In this document: positions 21,973 to 35,112 of the stretch, in pieces
Layout of the letters: each line of letters begins with the position of its first letter
How positions within the stretch are numbered: the stretch's first letter is position 1
Source: Enoplosus armatus
Taxonomy: Eukaryota; Chordata; Actinopteri; Centrarchiformes; Enoplosidae
Reading direction: 5' to 3'
Length of the DNA stretch: 64,000 nucleotides
NCBI RefSeq assembly: GCF_043641665.1
Contig: NC_092186.1
Coordinates: 19,203,001-19,267,000 of the forward strand
Notes under the pieces: generated by a model
What the model was told of the DNA's origin: nothing
The model's input: only the letters and a program-made list of their open reading frames with translations
The model's database searches: none
Translations under genes and position numbers: made by a program

Positions 21973-22860
21973 AGGGGGAGTGTGTCCTTGCTCTGGGTCG
22001 CTGTCATAGACTTTACTGTGTGTAGCCGCCCTCCCAGCAGCGGGTCTTCACAGCCCCGCACACAAGACTGAAGGCAAGTGGTGTTTGTTCTGGATAGGAA
22101 GAATGAGATGCGTCGGTCACGATGGGCCTGTGACGTGACCTCTCCCACGCTCCTCCCTGTCTAAACTTCACTTTCTGACGGCTTTTCTGTATGTCATTGT
22201 TTATTTATTACTTTGGTACCAACTGTAAGGGATGGTCGGAGAGAAAACAAACCTTAAATCAGTTGTTTTCAGACATTTTGGTGACGGATTCAGCCATGAT
22301 ATCCAGACACAGGAATGTGCCACAGCAGGTGGACACGTGAAAGGTAGTTGATAAATGATTTGCACCTTACTGTCTGGAAATGTTTGAGATTTGTTTTCAC
22401 AACCAGCCATCATTTGTTTTGGGTTATTTTGTTCACTTTCAGAGGAAAGGAGTCTGTCGTGTTACATTTTGTAAGCAACAAAGCTCAGTGGATGGCCTTA
22501 ATATTTTGGTTTTAGGCATTTCATGTTTAGGATTGTCATTTTTCTTCATGAGGCACCTGTAATGATGTGAGGAAAAACAAGCTGTTTGCCGTCCTCTGTG
22601 AATAAAACGTGTCCCACTGCTCAAAAGCTTGAGGCAGATGGGACTTGTTTGTGGACCGCGGAGGATTTTAGGCGACGGTCACCTAAAAAGAGTTTTATGG
22701 TTTTGTAGATTAGTTCTGATGGGTTGATCATTTGATCAGACTCTGCCATTCTAATGGCTCTATTGATGGCAATGCTGGCATGACTGTAGACTGCACTCAC
22801 TTGTGGTTCAAAATTACAGGTGCCTGATGAAGAAAAATGCCCAAATTTCAAAATATAATA
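21973..22860 (+). other. SLC35E1 3'UTR with candidate poly(A) signals
   Basis: An AATAAA at 22601-22606, followed within 50 bp by GT-rich sequence, is the best poly(A) signal, giving a 3'UTR of about 0.65 kb. A weaker AATAAA-like tract lies at about 22855-22861. A longer 3'UTR reaching the AATAAA near 25875 cannot be excluded. Confidence 0.5.
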
Positions 22861-25800
22861 AAAAACATTAATTGTGTCTGCAAGAATCTGATCCTTTCAG
22901 AACTTGCTGTTCTGAAACACAAACACACAAAGCCTCCACAAACACTTTGAACTGAGATAAATTGTCATGAAAGAGTGAGACCAGTTCTGTTACACAGAAC
23001 AGTCGGTGACCTCCCACAGATCTGTCCCTTTCATTATTTCTTTTGTTATCATGGAGCATGTAAAAAGTTAGCTTAAAATTAGATTTACCAAAAGAAAGCA
23101 TCCCTTCAGTATGAATTACAACAGCCTCTTACTGTACGGGTACTCGTGTTTCATCTTTCTTAGGGAGTCTAACCATGTAAAATGTCACTGAGATGTTAAA
23201 ATTCATTATTTTGCTGTCATATTTTGGAGTTAAAGAATCAATTTGAAATGATGCATCCTTTTTATAAAATTGATAATTGGTATTTATTGATCTGCAAAGC
23301 TTCTCAGGCAGAGTGAGATTTTCTCTCCTGTCTGAACCAAAGCTGCTCTGCTGATGTTTGTTTGTTTTTTGAACAAAGGCCCAGTTCGAGTTTGCACATC
23401 ATGAAACAACTAAATGTGTTATGCAGATTGTGACTTTATAGTTCTGGTGTTTGATTTATAGCATTTTTGTGAGACGGTCACTGGACAGACTTGATTCAAA
23501 ATGAGACATGCATGAAATCAGAGGTTTGGTTTGTGCAATTAAAGACTAACTGTAATTTCAGGTAGACAAGAGGTTTGATTATTGATTACATTGTCTACAA
23601 AATTGGTCACTAATAATCATTTAATAATGAAAGGCCTTTTCTGTTCTTTTTTTACTACTTGAACTATTTAATTTGGGAAACATCAGTCATTTGCTTTTCT
23701 CCTTGCAGGATAGCTTGTGTTATCTCTAATGCACACTGAGCATCTCACTGCAGCAATATAAAGTTTTTATGATCTTTTCTTTCTGAAATCAATGTATTTC
23801 TGCTCATTTTGTAGGACAACGCACGTTAATTGATTTTTTGTAAAAGTGCCAGTTGTAGCCTGTGAGCTTGTTTTCAGCTGTAGTCCCTGGTAGATGTGGG
23901 TAAGAGGATAGTGCAGTTATATTCTAATAATATGGCTTTTATTTTTAGTGTGCTATGTTTGCCTTCTTTGACTTATTTTGACACTGTCACAGTATTTAGT
24001 CTGGAGAAAAACCCCAAAGGAGCTCTGTGGGGTTGGTGCGCTCTATGCTTTCCAGAGAAAAACTGGTATCAATAATTGTCTGTTTACAACTTTCTTTTAA
24101 TATATAGAGCAAACCAGCTCTTACCGCTGAGATAGTTTGTAGGATCTTGGGAACCCATAGCTGCTTTGCTTTTCTCCAGCAGGGAGAGAAATCGCCACCA
24201 ACAGAACATGAGGTCCTGTTTTTCAAAAAGACAAAGTTGGCTGTTTCACACTGATTGATCAGCCTCAAAAATGACAAAAGGAGTTTAAACAAAACCTCTG
24301 AGGTGGTTTCAGCATCAATTAAAATGATACATTTCATAAAGGTAGCATTTATCTACTGGATTGTTTTTGTTTTCAGTCCATTTTCAAAACGGCATTACCA
24401 ACATTTCCATGTTAACACTGAATTAAATGACTGTGTAATGATGCCAAAACAGCAGAGAATTAACGCTCATCGCTGCAGCTCTGATTGTTTGGTTTCACAG
24501 CCGTACAGTTAAATGTAACTGCTCTCATCAACTCCTGCAAGCAGCCGTTTAAAGTTCCCAACACCAAACAGCAGACTCCGATTAACTGAGCGGCTGGACA
24601 ACAAAGTGGAACCTTTAGCAACTTAAATACTAGATGTTTATGAGGAGATCTTTTCTATTTCACTGTAACATCTTCATAGTTTCTACCACCTTAATATGAA
24701 GAAGCAGATGTCTGAAAATATGGCTTTATGAGTATCAGTCCAGATATATTGATAAACACTAAGCACCGCCAATCAGTCAAGGAGACTAACACGACTTCAA
24801 CTCTATATCACAAACATTTACAGAACATTTTTTTCAAACTGCTTTGTTCTTGCATTTTTATCTACAACAGGTGGAAAAGCTGATTGTCACACTGTTGCCT
24901 CATGTGAAAAGCAGTGTTTGTAAATATCAAAGAGGGAAAATCTGCTCCTTTTTAAATCGTCACGAATGCTTTTAGAAACAGACAATTTCAAATAATAAAA
25001 AACACACTTCATCTAGATATCAGACTGGTGCATTCAAATCAGGTCAAAGATGGATGATTAGATAAACGGGTAAAATGTGAAGAACTCCAAATCTATCCTC
25101 CATCATCGTGACGGGTGAGTAAATAAAAACAAATCTGAACTTGTCAGCAGCTGAGAAATGTGATTACACGTGAAACGGCAGTGTGACGTCGACAGACAAC
25201 ATCCAAGCAAACAGTGACACAATCCTTTCATACTTCATGCAATCTGCTTTTCAGTTTGTGCTCATTTCCCCAAATACTGCGATTATATCCAGAATTATTT
25301 TGACAGTAACAGCGTGTTGATGCATCACACCTCACATTTGAACCCTTTGTGGTTCATCACTGTCCGCTGCTGCAGCTGATGTTTTTAGACTCTTGGATTT
25401 CTTCATGTTTTTGTTCATGTCCTTCCTCATGTTGCCAAAAGCAGATAAATAACCGTTCTGATGCTCCACAGGATGGAGGCCTCGTTTGTAGGTGGACAAG
25501 ATGTAAGAATTCATAAACTCCAACTTGTAGGACACGTGGTCGTTTATGAATTTCCTTATTTTTGTCTTTCAGTGTCCTGCTGGCTGTTTTGTTCAGCGAG
25601 CAAACTGGGAGAACTGGCAATTTGGATGTTGGCTCTCTTGGCTTTTAACTGGGATGTAAATGTTAATGAGCAGAGGGAGGGGAGATCACTTTGTAAAACT
25701 TGTACAATTATTATTTTTGTGCGTCTTTAATGGATCTTGAGACAGACTTTTTACTTAACCAATGTTTATAGATTTTTATTTATGGTGTCAAGGTACAAAA

Positions 25801-27473
25801 ATGTTGTACAGAGGTGCAGCTGTGCACAGTCTTGTCTGCTTATGTTTAGTAAATGCTATTTTTAAATGTTGGGGAAAAAATAAATGCATTATGGAATACT
25901 GAACATACTGACTGTCTTTTCTTAATGTTTGATTAAAATGCCAGGCTTTTTATTAACTTTAAATGCAGAAAAGACAGAGATTTTAGTATTTTCACACTTT
26001 TATGTCATTTTTTCTAACGGAAAGCAATAATTTACATATTTCATTAGTATCAAATTGTGTGGTGTTAAATGTGGTACTTGCAGTATCAACAAACCAAGCC
26101 AAGAAGCCCAGTTTGTTCCAGTTTAAACTGGTTCACATCAAGTTAAAACATATGAATATCACTGTAACGACTGGCCAGGACATGTAAGAAGAACATGTGA
26201 AGGACATGTTTGTGTACATAGTCGAGCTTCTTGAAAGCTCAAGACCAGATATTTTTCTCAGAAAGAGCTGAAGGAGGCAGAACCAGAGCTAAAAGCCCCG
26301 TGAATAACAGACTTCATCGGGTTCTTAGAAACCAGACTACAATTGGATTATGAAACATTACTTGTTTTGGAGTTTTTCTGCCCCCTGGTGGCAAATAAAT
26401 ATTTTCCTGCAGCATCAATTTCAGCTCACTCCAGATCAGAGCAGCGAGGAATTTCAAGAGTTTTAAAGGATTTCATGCATACTTGATCATGCTTGTTTTA
26501 CAAGTGATGTTCGCTCCTGAGTAAATAATGTGTCAGCTCCTCATTCAGGTCTTTTTTCGGCAGATGTTTTCAGTGCTGAACATCTCTCCTTTAATTTTGC
26601 AGGGAAAGACAGAAATCTGCAAAAGGTCCGGAGGAATTTTAAGAACATCCCAGATAGAAAGACCTGCCAATGGACTTCAGTCATCATCCCTTTCCTGCTC
26701 ATTGTTTTTTAATACCAGGGAGTGCCATCGTAATTTGGTAGTGTTGTTGTCTTACAACAGTACAATGACAATACAGTTTCTTGACTGATTGACTTGACTG
26801 GAATTTGAAATAGTTCACTGTTAACAGTAAAAAGTACAATATGTCCCTCATAAATGTAGTCAAGTAGAAGTATAAAGTCACATACAATGGACTTCAAGTA
26901 AAGTACAACTACCTCAAAACAGTATTTAAGTACAGTAAATGTACGTAGTTACTTTCCACCACTGGAGACCACAGCAACATGAGTTCCATTCAAGACCAAC
27001 AGTCAGTAGAGACCAAAGCTAGCTCAATCTTTAATATAAACATGCATCAGCAGCATTTAGTCAGTGCTTCATCGAGCTCATATCAGCGTTTCAAATGTCA
27101 CTCCTGATGCTAAAGTAACTTTCCTGTGGACATGTCTGTAAGTGTCTGGATGAGGCGAGGCTGGGTGACAGTGAAAGGCACAAAGTAAAGGCTCTGTCAT
27201 GTCTTATTGTTGCACTTTGGTAATAACATCTGAGTCAAACAGTTTTCTCTCATCTGTCCTGTGTCACTGCAGGACACTTCTGCATGGATGCAATCAGAGC
27301 CGCCCTCTGCTTTTTCTTTAATAAATAATCCTCCAGGAGCTCAGAGGGTCCCGTCCAGCTGTGGGCCCACAGAGTCATCGCAGTGACAACAAGTCTCCGG
27401 CCCTGCATCCAGCTGCCTGCAGCGTGAGAAGGCAGCAAACATTCACAGATGTCGAACGTGTCTTCAGTCTCTT
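22861..27473. other. Intergenic DNA between SLC35E1 and the EP4-like receptor gene
   Basis: About 4.6 kb with no frame that resembles a conserved protein on either strand. The left part may be SLC35E1 3'UTR and the last few hundred bases are probably 3'UTR of the minus-strand receptor gene (ATTAAA variants on that strand near 27033 and 27320). A fragment of the AAGTACCTCAAAA dispersed repeat lies at about 26870-26965, ending TTTCCACCACTGG. Otherwise I see nothing I can name. Confidence 0.5.
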
Positions 27474-30211
27474 TTAAGTCTGGTGGAGACTCTCTGTGTC
27501 TTGCGGCGTGAATTTGGCCGTGGCAGGCAGCTGAGTGATGATGTTTGCGTTGCACATCAGCTGAGTGAACACATGGCTGTCCGTCATGAGTTCAGGATAT
27601 AGCAGATTACTTTGTGGTCTAGGAGCTGAACTATTGCGAGTGCTGCTGCCTCGCTTAGATAAACTGAGTAATCTGCGGAACAGAGACCTCCTGAGGAGGA
27701 TGTAGATCCAGGGGTCAAGGATGGGGTTAACGGAGGCTATCCGGATGGCAGCCAGGTCAGCTTTGGGGTCATATTTCAGCATGAAGCGGTTTGCAAACAC
27801 ACGGACCTTAAAAAGAAAAACTAGTTACTGTTGCTCAGATCTTCATACTGTTAATAAGAGTTATTGTATTGTATTGTAAATATTGTAATGTCGTCAGATA
27901 TATGCTGGGATATGTAATTTCTTTCATTATTTATGCAGGTTTCATTCATTGTGAAGTTATCATTCCTAAATGTCTCAGGAAAAATGAGAACCATATTGGC
28001 CCTATGATAAAATGTAGATCACATCACTGGTTCCCAACTTTTTTGGCTTACACGCCCTTAAGACTAAGCAGTGACCCATGACCCAAACATGTGACCCCTT
28101 GTCAGGTGTTAAATATCTCTATAAATTGTGTCCAGTAGAAAAATTCTCATTGTTTCATTTGAATAGGTCATTTTGGAGGCCTGGAAAGGCAAAACTATCA
28201 AGTATTTAACAGGAATGAATGACAATGAATTATTAGAGAAAAGCCAGAAAATGAACGTGTTTTAATTCTCTCCTCTCCCGTTAATCATCTTGTGATACAA
28301 ATACCAAACAAACACAACTAGGTCAAAACTCTGAAATACTTAAGTAAAGTACAAGTACCTCAAAATTGTGCTGCAGCACAGCAGTACAGCACTTGAGTAA
28401 ATGTTCTTAGTTATATTCTGCTCACTTGATCAAGCATTCAGTTTGTGCGTGAGTTAGCTAATTAACTTGATTGGAAATGAATAAACTTTAATCAAAAGTA
28501 TCAACAGTATCGATACTTAGTCTTGTTTCGTTTTTTTACTATTGATACTAGCAACAATAGGATTAATATCAAAAACGTTCCATCTGGCCAACCTGAAGGG
28601 ATGGCTCTGACAGCACAATACAAACAATGTTACACATGGCTGGTTTCAAATGGAAACTGTCTTCTGCCTAAACTTTAATACGACTTTGGTCTAAAACCTG
28701 CTGCAGTACAACATTATCAGCAGACTCCAGCAGTTGTTTAGTTACAGGTTTAACTTTAGTCTCGTGCTGTCGGTATCTTTCTCCTCATTTTTTTCTTTTT
28801 TGGAATCAAATTGATGTAATGAAGCAAATTATCCCAATTTCTGTAAATTGTATGCTAATGATTAATGGTTGCTATGATAATACAGTATTTCGGGGACTAG
28901 TAGGTATTCTTGGTTATTAGTGGTGAGAAATAACAGAGAGGGCCCACATTTACTTACTGTTCTCACAATTTTGTGTCACGTGTACTTTACTTGACCTTTT
29001 AAATGTATGTTAGTTTATACTACTGCAAATCCACTTCAATTATCTGACAGTTATCAGTTACTCTGCAGATTATTAACTAGCCAGAATACAAAGGTACAAA
29101 TATTTAATTAAGCGACAACATTAAAATGCTGCTTACACAATAATGCATCAGTAATAATAATCCAATAGCCATACTTTGATATTTTAAGTGCTGCAGTACT
29201 TCCACTTGATTTGAATGCAAGAGTTTAACTCAATGTATCGTTTTATTAAGACAGTTAAACATTAAGTTATCACATTAGCTACACGTGCGCTGTGTTTCCC
29301 CTTTTTTATTTTAGCTTCTTGAAGGAAAAACTAAAGCTTCTTCTCGTTTTCCTGCTCCATGCGTTGGTATATGCAGCCAATTACTGCTTAATTACAATCC
29401 GACACTGACTCACCACTAGCGGGGCTGAACAGGCCAGAACCACCGCAGAGGTCATCACCAGCACCGCGATCATCTGCGACTCCGCGGCCGAGGACAGAGC
29501 CATCCACCTCTCCCGGACGCTGGCTCTCGTGACGGTCCGCTGCACGGTCCTCTGGCGCATCAGCAGCAGCGCTCCGCACACCGCCAGGTTCAGCACGATG
29601 GTGCCCGGGATGAGCAGTAGGCTGACGACGCCGTACAGCACGGAGTAAGTGGCGGCCACAGGCTCGTGCGTCCTCCAGTCGATGAAGCACCAGGTGCTGG
29701 ACTCCTGCAGCTTGCTCTCCGCCATGCCCATCATCGGGAGGCAGCAAAAGACAATGTGGCTGATGTAAATGAAGACAAGGAACTTTTGCGCGAAGCGTCG
29801 GTCCACGCCCCACCGCTGGTAGGTGTACGGGCAGCATATAGCCAGGTACCGCTCTGCTGCCATGGCGCATATGATGCTCAGTCCCGTTAAACCGAAAAAC
29901 AGCAACAAAAAGGAGTGAAACTCGCATAAACGTTGGTCCCTCAGCACATGCTGGTCCAGGTAGTTGGCTATGGTGATCGGACTGGCCAGGCAGGTGCCCA
30001 GCAGGTCTGTCACAGCCAGACCGCAAACCAGCGTGTAGAAAGCTGAAGACTTTCTCTCCTGTCTTGATACTGAAAGGACGATGATTGCAATTACATTTCC
30101 AATGGCGCCTCCGGCAAACATAAAAATCGGTAAAGCCATTGCTGTCGCGTGTGAATGAGCCAGCGTCTGGTTTACGGAAACAGATCCGTGCGTAAAGTTC
30201 GAGCTTTCCAT
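27474..30211 (-). CDS. ptger4c: Prostaglandin E2 receptor EP4-type GPCR (2 coding exons)
   Basis: Coding exons on the minus strand: 30211-29414 and 27806-27474, in total 376 residues. EP4-type receptors couple PGE2 binding to Gs and cAMP at the plasma membrane. Visible features: N-glycosylation sequons NFT (residue 5) and NQT (14); GN in TM1 (N39); 'FYTLVCGLAVTDLLGT' in TM2 (D69); Cys96 before TM3; 'LTGLSIICAMAAERYLAI' with ERY at 120-122; the prostanoid-specific TWCFIDW in extracellular loop 2; and IRIASVNPILDPWIYILL in TM7 with its carboxylate-binding Arg. The intron falls at the end of TM6 (SAPLV|VRVF), the conserved intron position of prostanoid receptors. Intracellular loop 3 and the C-tail are much shorter than in EP4 (488 aa in human). 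Start chosen at MESSNFTHG for its strong Kozak context; an in-frame ATG 46 codons upstream is less likely. The third-paralogue (c) assignment is by elimination and less certain than the EP4 type. Confidence 0.88.
28338..28537 (-). repeat. Inverted repeat, left arm (AAGTACCTCAAAATTGTGC family)
   Basis: Almost identical, as a reverse complement, to 35113-35318: by eye about three substitutions in 200 bp. It lies in the receptor gene's intron. It belongs to a dispersed fish repeat that runs AAGTACAAGTACCTCAAAAT, then CACTTGAGTAAATGTTCTTA. Confidence 0.85.
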
Positions 30212-30520
30212 GGTCAGATACACCCATAGGCTGCTGTTTGTTAGCGATATTTCCTTCGGTCTGTTGTGGATTTGGGAATGCATTTCCTGTTTATATCCCT
30301 GTAACAGCAGATAAGAACTCAGCAGGGGTATTTTCTCTGGTAGTCCCATCCCCTTTGCTTCCCAGTAATCCAGATTCAGTTACCCACACAGGTCGTTGCG
30401 CATAGCTGTGAGCTGAGAGGCGGGCTGTTTCTAATATACTGAACCACCCAGCAGCTTGAGCGGACGGATGGGATGGGATGCTCAGAGAGACAGTTTCTTT
30501 CAATTTCCGCTCCATGTCTC
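30212..30520 (-). promoter_or_regulatory. Upstream region / 5'UTR of the EP4-like receptor gene
   Basis: Immediately upstream of the receptor start on the minus strand. The frame stays open for at least 46 codons in front of the chosen ATG, so a longer N-terminus is formally possible. No canonical TATA box is seen, and the promoter is assigned by position only. Confidence 0.35.
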
Positions 30521-30884
30521 ATCTGCCGATGGTGGCGTCATCACAGCGCTGCGTAATTTCTGTGACAGCAGACAGTCAGGAGGTCGACTTTACAGGCTGA
30601 TGTGTAAAGATGCAGCACACACACACATGTACTCACACACACACACGATGATGTGTAGAGACAGAAAAGGCCTCGGCAGACTTTCATCACACAGTTACAC
30701 ATGAGTCATATTTGGATGCAGGATGATTTTTTCTTAAAGTTTGTAGCAAATGCAGCAGTTTGATGATACTAAAAAAAGAATAAAGTGAAATATACTGTTA
30801 CAGTTACTGTAAAATTACAGTTTGCAGTTGTTAACTATGTTTTTACATTGAACAACACTGTTATGTTTGAACAGTCCCAACTCT

Positions 30885-31045
30885 TTTTAAAGGGTCAGTT
30901 CACCCAAATTACATTATAAATAAATAAAGCCACACATTTTGCTTCGATTTGCTCAGGATTCGAGATAGTGTCTCTAAATGTGCTCCAATAAAGTGGTGGT
31001 GAATGACTGAATATGAAAATTGTAAAAAAAAAAAAAAAAAAAATG
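30885..31045 (+). repeat. Dispersed repeat starting AAAGGGTCAGTTCACCCAAA, with an A-tract
   Basis: The opening phrase is typical of a widespread teleost repeat. An uninterrupted A-run of about 20 bases lies at 31023-31043. The 3' limit is uncertain. Confidence 0.5.
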
Positions 31046-33230
31046 TTTGTCAATGAAAATTATGAAAAGAATTCAAAAGCAACATTTGTGTCCAGACTCG
31101 CTTTCACTAACAAAGAAATAATACTGCTTACAGTGTGTTGTGTGGATTATCCAGAGTAAAGTTTTTGTAAAAACATGTTAAGTTTCTTTAAATACTTTTT
31201 TTAATGCATTGAGCATTTAAAAAATGCAAATAAAACCAAAACACATGCTTAGATACCAGAAGAGGTAAGCAAATATATTGTAATAATTGGTGTTAACTGA
31301 GCCTTTAACACTCCTCTTCTGGTGTCATGTCATGATGTTTTTGTTGATCTTGTTTCTGTGTTTTTTCATCATGTTTGTGAATTATGAGCACTTTGAGTTT
31401 CATTGAGTGAGATGGGATTGGGTTTACATGCACATATCTATACCTCCACTCCCCTCTGCAGCTGAGTTTGTGACCTGTCATTCTTTGTAGTGATGCACAA
31501 AAGTCAGTTAAAGCTGCAAAATTCTCCAATAAATGACTGAATTATTTGTTTCAGCCAATGCACATCATCAACTGTATGACAGCACTGATTCAGCAGCATT
31601 GTCAAGTTGATTTATATATATTTATTTAAAAAACACATCCATCAGATTGAGCGCGTGCATTTGAATTGGAAGTTCAATTCAAATCAAGGTTTTCCCTTTC
31701 TTGTGCAGATTTTTCCTGCTTCTTTTGAAAACTCAGGTGGGATTTCTGTTACCAGAAAAGTGAGGCTCATATTTCATATGTAGTTCATTATTTCCAGTGT
31801 CTGTGAGGGCAGAAGTTGGGATTGTGTAAACAGTGTTGACGTGCAGTCCAATAAACATCAAAACATACAAATGTAACACAAAAACAAATGAGTTACATAT
31901 CTGCATCGCTCCTCATTATTTCACTCTACTACTGAGACTTTTCTTCACTTTCAACGTGAAATTTCATTGATGAAGTTTGAGTTTGTGTATGTTGCTCTTC
32001 AACAGAGGCAGAAACTATCAGGCAAAGAATGTTTACAACAAGTGGAAAAGTCTTCTGAACTCACCAAAGGTTTAGTATCAGTGGGAAAGCTGCAGACTAA
32101 TTAATAAAACACATAAATATATGGCTGGAAAAATGTGTTCCAGTGTGTTGTTGTGGTTGCTACTTTCCCATTGACAAAGCTCTGTGTCCACAGTGCAGCA
32201 CACAGCTTTGTCCCAAACAGTCATGACTGTAAATGGTTGTGAGGAACAACAGACGGCTGATGGACAACGTTGAACACTCGTTACGTCAGTGCACTTAAGT
32301 CTGTTCCGACTCTCCAGCCATCGCACATTCATTACAGCGTGACTTATGTTTACAGTAAGGGAGCAGCAGCGAGGGGGTCTTTGTCTGAAGCCGACCTTAA
32401 AAGACAAAACACAACACCTCCCTGAGAGGTAAACCACCGCTGCTCATCTCTGCTGCAGACCAAAGGGAGCTGGCAGACTCTAAACACAACAAACCACTAA
32501 AGTGATGCCAAGGCTTGGAAACTCCAGCGCTGCCTGGAATGTCCTTCAGTTCGTAGTGAATCATGGGATGTACAAGGCGTCCCTACGCGGTTTATAGTGT
32601 TCTTGAATGTCGTAAAGGTAATCCAATTATTCCAAATGCTCTTAAATTGTATTATCTCTGCCTGCAGCCTCTGCAGTGGGCTGGAGCAATAAAAGTGTAC
32701 ATAGAGTTTAGTGTATGACTAAGCTGCAAAACAGAACATGTCACAATATATAACCCTAAAAGGTCATTATAAGGGATTTTTTTCTATAAACACATGAATC
32801 AGCACAAGCAAATGGAGAGAACCTTTCTGCCCGCTGTCGTCAAAACAATAACAATACAACATTTTTAATTTATCAGATTTTCACCGACTCTTCACCGGCG
32901 TCACTTCAGCCATGTTCCCATTTTGGTGATGTCAGTGAAGCTCTAAACACAGATGTTAATGTAAACTATAGTGTATTCATATTTATACTACTGTCTATAT
33001 ATCTGAGCCATAGTGTGTACACCGCATTCATATCATACATCCAGCATTTTATTCTGTATATAATGTCTTACTATTGCCATTGTCTTGTAATTATTCCTGC
33101 AATATATATATTTTTCATACTGTATATGTGTATTCATTACTGTTTATCTATGCACATTACTCTGCACTTCTGGTTAAATTACATTTCATTGTTTCAGGAC
33201 TTGTATTCTGTGCAGTAACAATAACATTGA

Positions 33231-33325
33231 ATCTAGTCTAATCGAATGTAATAATATTACATTCGATTAGACAAGATACATTAGACTAGATTATATTATA
33301 ATCTAGTCTAATTTAATGTAACCAA
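33231..33325. repeat. Twin perfect palindromes, AT-rich
   Basis: Hairpin 1 spans 33236-33272: arms of 17 bp (GTCTAATCGAATGTAAT and its complement) around a 3 bp loop. Hairpin 2 spans 33280-33312: arms of 16 bp (ATTAGACTAGATTATA and its complement) around 1 bp. The phrase ATCTAGTCTAAT also recurs directly at 33231 and 33301, so the hairpins sit in a 70 bp direct repeat. Confidence 0.93.
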
Positions 33326-33349
33326 ATATGCACTGAGGATTGACTGCGA

Positions 33350-33720
33350 TCCATTGCTCAAGACACCCAATGATTATTTTCATTATCGTCGTTTAGTGTC
33401 TAAAATGTCAGAAGATGGTGAAAGATGCTCATCACAGTTTCCCAGATCTCGAGGTGACGAGGTGTTTTTTTCCAACAGTCCAAAACCCAAACATATTCAA
33501 AGGCTATGCTCAGATTTCTGCAGTATTTGGCTTGTTTTCGTGTACCACCCTAATGTTACCCGAATGTGTGTCCCTGCATGTGCAGTCCTTTCATTTGAAT
33601 AAGTCAAAGTGGATTTAAAGTGATGTAAAACAAAGAAAAGCAGCAAATCTTCACACGTCAGAGGACCAAACCAGCAAATGGTTGTACATTTTTTTGCTTG
33701 ATAAATAATAATTTTCACTC
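33350..33720 (+). repeat. Broken copies of the AGGGATGCAACTAAC-family repeat
   Basis: Contains 'ATTTTCATTATCGTCG', 'GTCTAAAATGTCAGAAGATG', 'CACAGTTTCCCAGA' and 'AAAGAAAAGCAGCAAATC', all typical of this family. It is interrupted by unrelated sequence around 33540-33600. Confidence 0.55.
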
Positions 33721-35112
33721 TAACATTAACAATTTTGTGTGTTGAATCATTCATTTCAGTCCAGTGTTTCCTCTTTCATCTCCTCATTTATCAGTCAGGT
33801 TTCATAAATAACAGAACACACGCTACTTTAAGTTGTGCCACTTCATGTTTGTCCCAAGGGGTTATGATCTCTTGGAAGGCATCAACCCTACTCTGGCACG
33901 TTGTTGTTATGCCTATGATGTTGGTATAAATCAGCTGTTCAGTCAGTGATTGAAAACAGGTGTGTGTTATTGGATCACCTCAGCAGAGGGACTGAGCGTC
34001 ATTAAGTTGTGGGAGGCTGGATGAAACTTGTCTTCTGTAACTGAGATTCTGTTAAAGTTGCTGCACTTGTGTATGTAAACTGTGTCGGCTATAACTAAGA
34101 CATCTTAAGATAAATGCTTTGTTTATTCTTTTTTATTGTTTGATGCCTTATATCTGTTTAGATCACCCTATGCTCACCTGAGCATGTGGTTTGTTCCAGT
34201 TCCAGGTGAAGCTGAGAAGGTCAAACGCCATTCACTGGTCAGCAAAAGTCTTTTTCTCTTGTCAAACAATTGCAATCCTCTTTTTTGTTCTGGTCTCAGT
34301 TTTCTCACTGATAAAATCAAAAGTGAGAAGGGAAGTGAAGTCCAATCACAAGAGGTCATTTGAGACGCATCTGAAACTGAATATAATGCCTGTTGTGAAC
34401 AGCAGGAGTCTTGATGGATCCAGGCAGAAGACAAGTCTGAACACAGCCTGCATGATTTAAAAATGTCAAGAAATAAGTTCTACATGATATTTTTATCACA
34501 CACAGATGGAAAGGTGTTTTATGTAAAAGGAGTTCATGGATTTGAGAGGGAAACAAATTCTGCTCTTTCCTGGAAGTGAGTCAAAGACAATCTCCTGGGT
34601 TTAAAAGCACGAGGGAATCCAAAGTCGAGTGGGTCGGTCGGGAGTTACATAAGCAGAGGTTAGTCAGAAGTTAGTCACAACTATAACAGAGTCCGAACAA
34701 TATTACAGTAACTAGATTACAGTCACTAAAAGTATCACAAGAAAGTTGCTAAACATGGGCAGAACCATAACAAACACTGACAAAGACTGATACAGTAAAG
34801 TGAGGGAGCTGCAAAGTCTAAACAAGAAACCAAAGTAAAGTATCAAGTTATCAGTTAGCTGAGCCACAACATTAAAGGGCAACTTCACATGAGCTGAAAA
34901 TGTTGCAAACCTTGCTGCAGTGATGTAGAAGCGTACTCCAGTGTGTGTCAGTACACTGTGACATCACTGTTGGCTATTGTTAAAGGTACAACATGCTGTG
35001 CAGGCGTGCCACTTGTTACATACATCAATGCAGACAAACCTGAATCTCTATGAGCTGATAATCAAACAGCAGCAGGTGGTGGATTCATCTTTTTACACAT
35101 TGTAAGTGTAAA

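Noticed and set aside
24000..24337. 113-codon minus-strand open frame in the SLC35E1-receptor interval
   Set aside because: No recognisable domain, no splice context and no second supporting exon. It is within the range expected by chance in AT-balanced intergenic DNA.
29388..30227. 279-codon minus-strand frame overlapping the receptor exon
   Set aside because: It is the +1 shadow of the GPCR exon in GC-rich sequence. The GPCR frame has all family motifs; this one has none.
32400..32600. Possible promoter because of 'AATCATGGGATGTACAAGG' near 32562
   Set aside because: It resembles half of a ZNF143-type site, but no gene or open frame starts nearby and the match is partial.
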